49,181 bases of DNA from an uncultured Microbulbifer sp. (GTDB lineage: Bacteria > Pseudomonadota > Gammaproteobacteria > Pseudomonadales > Cellvibrionaceae): NCBI RefSeq assembly GCF_913055755.1, contig NZ_CAJXKH010000014.1:1-49181 (forward strand), written 5' to 3'. Positions 25,127 to 34,404 of the stretch are shown here, in pieces (position 1 is the first letter of the stretch; each line of letters begins with the position of its first letter). Below the pieces are notes generated by a model. The model made no database searches. It saw only the letters and a list, made by a program, of their open reading frames with translations, and was not told the DNA's origin. Made by a program: the position numbers and the translations under genes.

Positions 25127-26968
25127 ATGGATCTACGCCCCCCCCTGCCGAAACCTTCATGTTCGGCCGCACTTCTTGCGCTCATTGTGCAGATTCCCAT
25201 GATGCTCGCCAGTGCACCGTCCCACGCTCTGGGATTGGGCAATGCCTCGATCAAAACCGCCATCGGCTATCCACTGGTCGTTGAAATCCCGATACTGGAC
25301 CGCAGTACAACTCTGGATCCCGACCAGGTCAGGGTCCGCCAGGTACTCGGCCGCAATGCGGAACAGATGGGCTTCGACCTGGCCGCCGACTCCCAGCCTT
25401 TTCTGATCAGTATGAGCGAGGTGCCCGGCAGCCTGGCGGTGGAAGTAAAATCCTCTACACCGCTCAACGAGCCCTTTGTCAGTTTCGTCCTCGAGCTTAG
25501 CTGGCCCGGTGGCACCCTGTACCGCGAATTCTCCCTGCTGGTGGATCTGCCGCCAGTGGTGCCCTCAACTGAGAAAGCGTTCGCAGTCCAGGCACAGGCC
25601 GACCCGGTCACACCCGATACGGTGGCCCCGGCGAGCCCCGCCCGTGCTGGCACGACCGCAAACCAGTGGCAGGTGGCGTCCGGCGAAAGCCTCTGGAGCA
25701 TTGCCCGCAGGGTACAGCCGGCCAACGGTGTCCCGCTGGAGACAGTCATGGCGGCAATACACCGGCGCAACCCTCGGGCTTTCGTCGATGGCGACATCAA
25801 CCGCCTGCGAGCCGGGGCACAACTGGAGCTGCCCAGCCCAGCGGATTACTCTGCCAGTGCCACCAGCCCCGTAGCGACTGCCGTGCCACACGCGCCCGGG
25901 CAGGAACCATCCCCTCGGAAAGCAGAAGCGGGAAATATGCCTCCCCCGGTCGATACAGGGGAAACACCCCAGGCCCGCCTGCGCCTTTCTGGCAGTCCGG
26001 CCGAGAGTAGCAGTCGCGCCGTGCGCCTGCGCGAAGAAATCGACGTGGTCAAAGAACAGCTCGACAAGGTCAACCGGGAAAACGCGCAGTTGCGCCAGCA
26101 GATCCAGCGCATCGAAACCAGCGACTACCTGGCAGTGATGCAGGAAATGCTGCAACTGCAGGAACAGCGCATCAGGGAACTGGAAGCGCAGATACATGCA
26201 CGCGCCGACGCCACCGTTGGAACCACTACTGAAACCACCACTGAAACCACGGCTGAAAGCACGGCCGGAAAACTAGCGGTCGCAGAGCCGGTCCCGGTCA
26301 CCGCCCGCAATACCCACAACGCCAACCGCGACTATCTCACCCTGCTGCTTCTGCTCCTCGCCGGTGTCGCCGCGGGTCTGGTTTTACTGCGCCGTCAGCA
26401 ACTGCAAGCCTGGTGGCAGCAGCGCCGTGCGGTAACAGAGCCCTTGCCGCAGAACCAGAACAGGAGTTTCGACTCCCTCTCCGCCAACTGGAGTGGCAAG
26501 AGCAATCTGCGGGTCAGGCCCTCCCCCGCTCCGTGGATCCCGCAGAGCGGCGACCATCAGGATCCCCTGCCACCGCGCGCTCCGGAACCGGAACTGGTCG
26601 CCAAAGCGGAGTCGAAGGTGAAAGCGGAACTGAAGGCGAAAGCGGAACTGAAGGCAACGAAGGTGGAGGAAAGCAAGATTGCGACGGCAGATGCTGGCGA
26701 GAAAAGTCAGGAAGCAGAAGGCAACCCAGCAACCACCGACGTGGACAACCTTTTCGCGGAGCTGCAGTTGGATGAGTCATTCGGCCAGGACGCCGCCGAG
26801 CTGTGGGCGCAAACCAGCCCGTCCAGCAATGATGATCTGGTGCTGGATTTTGCCAGCTTTGAACAGTTGCTCCCCCTGGAGGAAATTGAACCGGTTGATG
26901 CCGGGCTGGCACCCGACACCGCGGAGAGCAGCGATGCCGAGGTAAAAATCGCCATCAGCGAAGCCTGA
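25127..26968 (+). CDS. FimV/HubP-like LysM-domain membrane protein
   Basis: A 613-residue protein of the FimV/HubP type, smaller than the usual 900 or more. Order: signal peptide (1-35), FimV N-terminal domain starting LGLGNASIKTAIGYPLVVEIPI (36-140), a LysM-like peptidoglycan-binding motif (WQVASGESLWSIARRV, near 184), a Thr-rich linker, a coiled coil (about 300-355), one membrane helix (about 402-422) and a charged cytoplasmic part with Lys/Ala/Glu repeats near 490-520. The last part, DVDNLFAELQLDESFGQDAAELW, is acidic. FimV proteins act at the cell pole in pilus assembly and, in Pseudomonas, adenylate cyclase control. AGGAG lies upstream of the ATG. It is probably a paralogue of the main fimV, whose usual neighbour truA is absent here. 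Confidence 0.75.
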   Translation: MDLRPPLPKPSCSAALLALIVQIPMMLASAPSHALGLGNASIKTAIGYPLVVEIPILDRSTTLDPDQVRVRQVLGRNAEQMGFDLAADSQPFLISMSEVPGSLAVEVKSSTPLNEPFVSFVLELSWPGGTLYREFSLLVDLPPVVPSTEKAFAVQAQADPVTPDTVAPASPARAGTTANQWQVASGESLWSIARRVQPANGVPLETVMAAIHRRNPRAFVDGDINRLRAGAQLELPSPADYSASATSPVATAVPHAPGQEPSPRKAEAGNMPPPVDTGETPQARLRLSGSPAESSSRAVRLREEIDVVKEQLDKVNRENAQLRQQIQRIETSDYLAVMQEMLQLQEQRIRELEAQIHARADATVGTTTETTTETTAESTAGKLAVAEPVPVTARNTHNANRDYLTLLLLLLAGVAAGLVLLRRQQLQAWWQQRRAVTEPLPQNQNRSFDSLSANWSGKSNLRVRPSPAPWIPQSGDHQDPLPPRAPEPELVAKAESKVKAELKAKAELKATKVEESKIATADAGEKSQEAEGNPATTDVDNLFAELQLDESFGQDAAELWAQTSPSSNDDLVLDFASFEQLLPLEEIEPVDAGLAPDTAESSDAEVKIAISEA

Positions 26969-26986
26969 TTTACATGACCTGAGGAA

Positions 26987-27028
26987 TCACCCGGCCAGCA
27001 AAGACGCAAGTCGTTTGTGGCCGGGTGA
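26987..27028. terminator. Long GNRA-capped hairpin between convergent fimV-like and guaA
   Basis: TCACCCGGCCA (26987-26997) pairs perfectly with TGGCCGGGTGA (27018-27028). The stem continues with CAAA/TTTG and GAC/GTC, each set off by a single-base bulge, to a GCAA tetraloop (27006-27009). No T-run follows on either strand, so it is more a 3'-end stabiliser or a Rho-assisted stop than a classic terminator. Confidence 0.6.
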
Positions 27029-27033
27029 AAAGG

Positions 27034-28611
27034 TCACTCCCACTCGATAGTAGCGGGCGGCTTGCTGGAGACGTCGTAGGTCACGCGGGAGATATTTTCA
27101 ATCTCGTTGATGATCCGGTTGGACACCTTCTCGATCAGCTCATACGGCAGGTGCGCCCAGCGTGCGGTCATGAAGTCGACGGTTTCCACCGCGCGCAGCG
27201 CCACCACGTATTCGTAGCGACGGCCGTCGCCGACCACGCCCACTGATTTGACCGGCAGGAACACCACAAACGCCTGGCTGGTCTTGTGGTACCAGTCCGC
27301 GTTGTGCAGCTCCTCGATAAAAATGGCGTCCGCTTCGCGCAGGATATCCGCGTACTCTTTTTTCACTTCGCCGAGGATGCGCACCCCCAGGCCCGGGCCC
27401 GGGAACGGATGGCGGTAGACCATGTCGTAAGGCAGCCCAAGCTCCAGGCCAATCTTGCGCACTTCGTCCTTGAACAGCTCGCGCAGCGGTTCTACCAGCT
27501 CGAACGCCATGTCTTCCGGGAGGCCACCGACATTGTGGTGGGACTTGATCACGTGCGCCTTGCCGGTCTTGGCGGCTGCGGACTCGATCACGTCCGGATA
27601 GATGGTGCCCTGGGCGAGGAATTTCACATCCTGTAGTTCGGACGCTTCCTTGTCGAAAATCTCGATAAAGGTATTGCCAATGACCTTGCGCTTGGCTTCG
27701 GGATCCTCGACCCCGGCAAGGCGCGACAGGAACTCGTCTTCCGCATCGGAGCGAATCACCTTGACGCCCATGTTGTCGGCGAACATCTGCATCACCTGGT
27801 CGCCTTCGTTCTTGCGCAACAGGCCGTTATCGACGAATACACAGGTCAGCTGGTCGCCGATCGCCTTGTGCAGCAGTGCCGCCACCACCGAGCTGTCGAC
27901 GCCGCCTGACAGACCCAACAGCACCTTGGAGTCGCCCACCTGTTCGCGCACCTTGGCGATGGAGTCTTCAATGATATTTTCCGGAGTCCACAGCTTTTCA
28001 CAGCCGCACAGCTCGATGACGAAGTGCTCATAAATCCGCATGCCCTGCAGGGTATGGGTCACCTCCGGATGGAATTGCACACCGAAGAAATTCTTTTCCG
28101 CGTGGTACATACCGGCAATCGGGCACGACGGCGTGGAAGCCATCAGTGCGAAGCCTTTCGGCATTTCCACCACCTTGTCGCCGTGGCTCATCCACACATC
28201 CAGCAGCGGGCTGCCGCTTTCGTCCAGGTGGTCCCTGATATCGTGCAGCAGTGCAGACTGCCCTTCCACTTTCACCTGGGCGTAGCCGAACTCGCGCACG
28301 TCGCTGCCCTGTACCGCGCCACCCAGCTGGTGTGCCATGGTCTGCATGCCGTAGCAGATACCCAGCACCGGCACCCCCAGATCAAACACCGCCTGGGGTG
28401 CGCGGGGAGACCCCGCTTCCGGCACCGACTCCGGGCCACCGGCGAGAATAATGCCCTGCGGGTTGTACTCGCGGATTTCCTCATCGCTCATATCAAATGC
28501 GCGGATCTCGGAAAACACACCCAGTTCACGCACACGGCGGGCAATCAGCTGGGTGTATTGGGAACCGAAGTCGAGGATCAGAATTCGGCTGGAATGGATA
28601 TCTTGGCTCAT
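27034..28611 (-). CDS. guaA: GMP synthase (glutamine-hydrolysing)
   Basis: A 525-residue enzyme converting XMP, ATP and glutamine to GMP, the last step of GMP synthesis. The class I amidotransferase domain (about 9-200) has the catalytic Cys C86 in GICYGMQ and the His-Glu pair in FHPEVTHT. The ATP pyrophosphatase domain has the P-loop [12 protein letters not shown], and the dimerisation domain ends in [21 protein letters not shown]. The start ATG 28611 (MSQDIHSS) gives the E. coli length and has GAGAAAAG upstream; the frame opens further back, into the guaB-guaA spacer. It lies 126 bases after guaB, with a strong hairpin between. Confidence 0.97.
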   Translation of the reverse strand: MSQDIHSSRILILDFGSQYTQLIARRVRELGVFSEIRAFDMSDEEIREYNPQGIILAGGPESVPEAGSPRAPQAVFDLGVPVLGICYGMQTMAHQLGGAVQGSDVREFGYAQVKVEGQSALLHDIRDHLDESGSPLLDVWMSHGDKVVEMPKGFALMASTPSCPIAGMYHAEKNFFGVQFHPEVTHTLQGMRIYEHFVIELCGCEKLWTPENIIEDSIAKVREQVGDSKVLLGLSGGVDSSVVAALLHKAIGDQLTCVFVDNGLLRKNEGDQVMQMFADNMGVKVIRSDAEDEFLSRLAGVEDPEAKRKVIGNTFIEIFDKEASELQDVKFLAQGTIYPDVIESAAAKTGKAHVIKSHHNVGGLPEDMAFELVEPLRELFKDEVRKIGLELGLPYDMVYRHPFPGPGLGVRILGEVKKEYADILREADAIFIEELHNADWYHKTSQAFVVFLPVKSVGVVGDGRRYEYVVALRAVETVDFMTARWAHLPYELIEKVSNRIINEIENISRVTYDVSSKPPATIEWE

Positions 28612-28635
28612 GCTTTTCTCGGTTACAGTTTTATA

Positions 28636-28670
28636 AACGGCAAACGGACCCAGAAGGTCCGTTTGCGGTT
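28636..28670 (-). promoter_or_regulatory. Strong hairpin in the guaB-guaA spacer
   Basis: CAAACGGACC (28641-28650) pairs with GGTCCGTTTG (28656-28665) around CAGAA; with flanks the stem reaches 14 of 15 pairs (28636-28650/28656-28670). It ends 24 bases before the guaA start and lacks a T-run. It may tune guaA relative to guaB by partial termination, RNA processing or ribosome access. Confidence 0.5.
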
Positions 28671-28737
28671 CACTTAAAGTGCACTTCTCGTTCTCTATTG
28701 CACCGGTGCGATTATTCACCGGCGGGCTTTCGGAAAA

Positions 28738-30228
<1,491 letters not shown>

Positions 30229-30382
30229 TCAAACCTCAAGAGAGCGGGAATGGGTATCGGCGCGATTATAGCCGCAACCCTCCGGGAAACAAAAGCCCTA
30301 TTCGGACTTAATGGCAAATCTCTTTACGTTGTGACGGATACTTGCAATATTGGCCGCCCAATTCGAGTAGCGCGAGTCAAAA

Positions 30383-31726
30383 ATGCTAAATACTCCCCCT
30401 TCCGGCGCCGATCGCAACCGCAGCGTCCTTTCGGTCAGCGACCTGAACCGCGAGGTCAAGCACCTGCTGGAGAGCAGTGTGCCCCTGCTGTGGGTCGGTG
30501 GGGAGATCTCCAATTTTGCCGCGCCCAGCTCCGGCCACTGGTACTTCACCCTGAAGGATGCCCGCGCCCAGGTGCGCTGCGCCATGTTCCGCGGGCGCAA
30601 CCGCAGCGTGCGCTTCCAGCCCGGCAACGGCCGCGAGGTGATCGCCCGCGCCCGGGTCAGCCTGTACGAGGGCCGCGGCGAGTTCCAGCTCATCATCGAA
30701 CACCTGGAAGAGGCCGGATTTGGCGCCCTGATGCGGCAGCTGGAAGCGCTCAAGGCCAGACTGCAGGCGGAGGGCATGTTCGAACTGGCGCGCAAAAAGC
30801 CCCTGCCCTACCTGCCGGCAACCATTGGCATCATCACCTCTCCCACCGGCGCCGCGGTGCGCGACATGATCCACGTGCTGGGGCGCCGCTATCCGGCGGC
30901 ACAGATCGAGCTGATCCCGGTGGCGGTGCAGGGCCAGGGCGCAGCACAGCAGATCGCCCGCGCCATCCAGCTTGCGGGCAAGCTGCAGCGACACGACCTG
31001 CTGATCGTGGGCCGCGGCGGCGGCTCGCTGGAAGACCTGTGGGCGTTCAACGAGGAAGTGGTTGTCCGCGCCCTCGCCGCCTGCCCCATTCCCACGATTT
31101 CCGCGGTGGGACACGAAACCGACACCACCCTTGCGGACCTGGCAGCCGACGTGCGCGCCCCCACCCCCTCGGCCGCGGCGGAAATTGCCAGTGCCAACGC
31201 CGCCGAGCTGGCGGAAGAATTTCACACTGCCGACCTGCGCCTGCGGAGAGCTATGCAACTACAACTGCGCCACCTGCAGCAACAGGTCCAGCTGGTGGGC
31301 AACCGTATCCGCCACCCGCGGGAACAGTTACAGAACCGCGCCCAGCGCCTGGACCACCTGGAAATCCAATTGCGCTCGGCAATCCAGCGGCAGCTCGCCC
31401 ATCGCCGCCAGCGTCTTCAACAGAGTGAGCGCGCTTTTTCCCAGGTACACCCCGCCCAGCAACTGGCACAGGGAAGCAAAGCCCTGGCGCAGGCAATAGA
31501 TCGCCTCAACAGGGGCGTCCACCGGCAACTGCAGCACAAGCGCGAACAGGCGGCGCACAGTGCACAGCTGCTTCACAGCGTCAGCCCCCTGGGAGTACTG
31601 GAGCGCGGCTACGCCATCGTACGCGACGAAGAAAAACGCGTGATTCGCCGCGCACAGGACACACACAGCGGCCAGCGGATAAACGCGCGACTGGCCGAGG
31701 GCGATATCAGCGCGATCGTGGAGTAG
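30383..31726 (+). CDS. xseA: Exodeoxyribonuclease VII large subunit
   Basis: A 447-residue nuclease subunit that with XseB degrades single-stranded DNA to oligonucleotides. N-terminal OB-fold (about 12-105; VSDLNREVKHLLESSVPLLWVGGEISNF), catalytic domain with PATIGIITSPTGAAVRDM, VGRGGGSLEDLWAFNEE and GHETDTTLADLAAD, then a long coiled coil (about 270-400) and the C-terminal segment GVLERGYAIV. Full length. Divergent from guaB with a 160-base shared gap. A GC-rich imperfect hairpin without a T-run follows its stop. Confidence 0.96.
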   Translation: MLNTPPSGADRNRSVLSVSDLNREVKHLLESSVPLLWVGGEISNFAAPSSGHWYFTLKDARAQVRCAMFRGRNRSVRFQPGNGREVIARARVSLYEGRGEFQLIIEHLEEAGFGALMRQLEALKARLQAEGMFELARKKPLPYLPATIGIITSPTGAAVRDMIHVLGRRYPAAQIELIPVAVQGQGAAQQIARAIQLAGKLQRHDLLIVGRGGGSLEDLWAFNEEVVVRALAACPIPTISAVGHETDTTLADLAADVRAPTPSAAAEIASANAAELAEEFHTADLRLRRAMQLQLRHLQQQVQLVGNRIRHPREQLQNRAQRLDHLEIQLRSAIQRQLAHRRQRLQQSERAFSQVHPAQQLAQGSKALAQAIDRLNRGVHRQLQHKREQAAHSAQLLHSVSPLGVLERGYAIVRDEEKRVIRRAQDTHSGQRINARLAEGDISAIVE

Positions 31727-32062
31727 TTACCGGCGAAGGCCCGGCGCAAGGTGGCGCCCGGGCCAGTCTCGGACTAGCCAGTCTCGGACAAGATAGACCA
31801 ATCACATCCGCATTCCGAACGAGCTTGTCCTTAGCGACAAGCGCGGCTCGACACTACCATGCCTTCCCTATAGCTGGCCCCAAGCTGGGCGCCGAGCCAC
31901 TCCTGAAGGCCCTGCACCCGGCCGGGACATGAAGCAACGCTCACCGGCACAAGTTTTCCATACTGTGTCCGCATGCGCGCAGGCGTGACGAACAACCGTG
32001 CTCCGTATAGCGCGTAAGCGCCAGCACTGCGGGTTCCGTCGCTGGGTAATCGGGAGATCGCC
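31727..32062. other. Intergenic region with hairpins and a short direct repeat
   Basis: No credible gene. It holds an imperfect GC-rich hairpin after xseA (31739-31765), a 13-base direct repeat of GCCAGTCTCGGAC at 31763-31775 and 31778-31790, and a small hairpin CTTGTC/GACAAG (31824-31829/31836-31841). The promoter of the following lipoprotein genes should be in its right part, but I see no clear -35/-10 pair. Confidence 0.6.
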
Positions 32063-34372
32063 ATGGGCATCAGCCGCCGCAAAGATCCACTCTGCCACCT
32101 TCCCTGTCTGCTCCGCTGCGTCCTGTCAGTACTGATGCTTGTGTCCGCGGGCTGCGACAGGCAGGAGCACAGGGAGGCTACGGGGAAGCAGAAGGTCGAT
32201 GGACATCAGGCAACGGAGCAGCGCCAACCGCCCGTCGAAGACGAGACAAGTACAGCCCCCCAGGCGACCAGCAACAAATTCGATAATTACCGGGAAACCG
32301 GTGATTTGGCGGATATCAAGAAGCGGGGGGTCATTCGCTTTGTGCATCTGCACGAAGACCCGGAAGCCGGCCTGCCCAGAAGGTCGATCGTCAGCCAGAG
32401 CAATATTCAGCTTGCCGAGGAACTGGCCGAAAAGCTGGACCTGACCCCGCATTTTCTGGTCGCAGCAACACCACAGCAAGCCATCGACATGATCGTCAAC
32501 GGCGAGGCCGACGTGATAGCGGACAATATGGAAGCAAACAAGGAACGCGGGGAAATCCTCGGCCTCACAGAACCGCTGACACAGACACAGCGGGTGCTGG
32601 TCACCGGAAAGAAAGGCCCGGATATCAGTAACGCCAAAAAGCTGGAAAACCTCGAGCTCACGGTGCTCGCTGGCAGTTTGCTGGCCGAGGCGGCGCATCG
32701 GCTTGCTGAAAAAAATTCCGCGGCCAACATCCGCGTGCGCGAAGTCCCCGCGTCAGAGCTGTTTCGGGATTTTCTCGATTCAATCGACGGAAACGACCCC
32801 ATCGTCACCGTCATTGCAAAAAACACCGCCGAAAACATGGCCCACTTTCGGGGTGACATGAAAATTGGCGATACGATCGGTGGCAAACTGGCAATCGTGT
32901 GGGCGGTGCGCAAGGATGCCAACGTACTGCGGACCCGTATCAACAACTTCCTGACCAAGACCCTGGTGAGGTCTCCGGGTGAACATGACTCCGACTGGAA
33001 GTCGATCAGGGAATCGGGAGTGTTACGGTTCGCGACCTACAACGGACCCGGTTACCTGATCTGGAAGGGTATTCTCACCGGCCTCGATTATGATCTCGCC
33101 AGAAAATTCGCCGAAAAATACGATCTCGAACTTAAGATCATCGCGGTGCCGGATAACATAGACCTTGTGGAACTGCTGAAGTCCGGAGAGGTCGACATTG
33201 CCGGTGCCTCAACCACGATTACAGAAAGCCGCCGCCAGCAGGGCGCAGAGTTCACCACGCCCATCCTCGAGACTAGCCAGACCGTCCTCAGCAACAGGAA
33301 GTCACCGCCAATCAAGACCCCGCGTGATCTCAATGGCCGCACCCTGACATTGCGTGCAGGTTCCGCATTTATTGAAACGGCGCAGAGGCTGCGCAACAAA
33401 GGCATCGACGTAAAAATCGAAATTGCCCCCGAGGACCTCTCGTATGGCGACATCATATTAGGCGTCGCCAACGGTAATTATGACGCAACTATCGAGGATA
33501 CCAATCTCACCGGTATCCAGACCGCTCTTTACCCGCAACTGGTAGCCGGCACTGTCGTCAGTGAACCACAACGCCAGGGATGGATGGTTGCACAGGGAAA
33601 TCACAGCCTGCTGGAGAAAGCCAATCAATTTCTTGAGAAGTTTCTGGCTAACGAAAAAAACCGGGCAATGGTCGACAATTACTTCGAGCCGAGCAAGCAG
33701 CTACTCGCGAAGGCCGAGGCCCGGATCAAGCCGGGAGACGACTTGTCGCCCTATGACAAGCTGGCGAAGAAATATGCACTGAAGCACGACTTTGACTGGC
33801 GCCTGGTGGTTGCGCAGATGTGGCAGGAAAGTAATTTCAACCCGAAGGCGGAATCTCAGGTGGGCGCCCAGGGATTACTGCAGGTAATGCCGCGGACCGC
33901 TCAGGAGATGGGGTTCCACGGCCATATGTTCGATCCCGATGACTCGGTACATGCAGGAACCAAATATCTGAGCTGGGTTAGGGACCGCTTTGAAGACGAA
34001 CTTCCGGCTGACGAAAGGTTGTGGTTTGCCCTCGCGGCCTACAATGCGGGTATCGGCCACTTGCGTGACGCCAGGGCACTTGCGAAAAAACTGGGCCTGG
34101 ATCCCAACAAGTGGTTCGGCAATGTTGAAGTCGCGATGCTCAAACTCTCGGAGCCCCGCTATTTCGAGAAAGTCCGCTACGGTTACGCGCGGGGCTCCGA
34201 GCCCGTGCAGTATGTGAAGAATATCAGCAATCTCTACCGGGCCTATACCGGTCTCACCAGCGGTGAGGTCGCCGCACACCTACTCGGCCCGCTCAGTCCA
34301 CTCGGTCCTTTTGTGCAAGCGAGCGATATTACAAACTGCACTGATTACCGGGCACACCCGGCACGACCTTAA
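32063..34372 (+). CDS. MltF-like lytic transglycosylase lipoprotein with two solute-binding domains (paralogue 1)
   Basis: A 769-residue lipoprotein. The lipobox SAGC gives lipidated C31 with Asp at +2, the inner-membrane retention signal by the E. coli rule. After a Gln/Thr-rich linker come two family 3 solute-binding modules in tandem (about 79-305, IKKRGVIRFV...; and 315-545, IRESGVLRFATYNG...), then an SLT lysozyme-like domain (about 570-720) with catalytic E589 in WQESNFNPKA plus GAQGLLQVMPRTAQEMG and LAAYNAG. MltF has one such binding module and cuts peptidoglycan to 1,6-anhydro muropeptides; here the sensor part is doubled. The start has GGGAG upstream. A similar gene follows after 32 bases. 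Confidence 0.85.
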   Translation: MGISRRKDPLCHLPCLLRCVLSVLMLVSAGCDRQEHREATGKQKVDGHQATEQRQPPVEDETSTAPQATSNKFDNYRETGDLADIKKRGVIRFVHLHEDPEAGLPRRSIVSQSNIQLAEELAEKLDLTPHFLVAATPQQAIDMIVNGEADVIADNMEANKERGEILGLTEPLTQTQRVLVTGKKGPDISNAKKLENLELTVLAGSLLAEAAHRLAEKNSAANIRVREVPASELFRDFLDSIDGNDPIVTVIAKNTAENMAHFRGDMKIGDTIGGKLAIVWAVRKDANVLRTRINNFLTKTLVRSPGEHDSDWKSIRESGVLRFATYNGPGYLIWKGILTGLDYDLARKFAEKYDLELKIIAVPDNIDLVELLKSGEVDIAGASTTITESRRQQGAEFTTPILETSQTVLSNRKSPPIKTPRDLNGRTLTLRAGSAFIETAQRLRNKGIDVKIEIAPEDLSYGDIILGVANGNYDATIEDTNLTGIQTALYPQLVAGTVVSEPQRQGWMVAQGNHSLLEKANQFLEKFLANEKNRAMVDNYFEPSKQLLAKAEARIKPGDDLSPYDKLAKKYALKHDFDWRLVVAQMWQESNFNPKAESQVGAQGLLQVMPRTAQEMGFHGHMFDPDDSVHAGTKYLSWVRDRFEDELPADERLWFALAAYNAGIGHLRDARALAKKLGLDPNKWFGNVEVAMLKLSEPRYFEKVRYGYARGSEPVQYVKNISNLYRAYTGLTSGEVAAHLLGPLSPLGPFVQASDITNCTDYRAHPARP

Positions 34373-34404
34373 TATAGAGGTCTCGTAGAAGTTCGGAGAT
34401 GGCT

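Noticed and set aside
26221..26270. Short Thr/Glu repeats in the FimV-like gene as a mobile repeat
   Set aside because: They are in-frame low-complexity linker codons of the protein, not a separate element.
31831..32082. 83-codon minus-strand frame before the first lytic transglycosylase gene
   Set aside because: No ribosome site or recognisable feature; it overlaps the start of the plus-strand lipoprotein gene.
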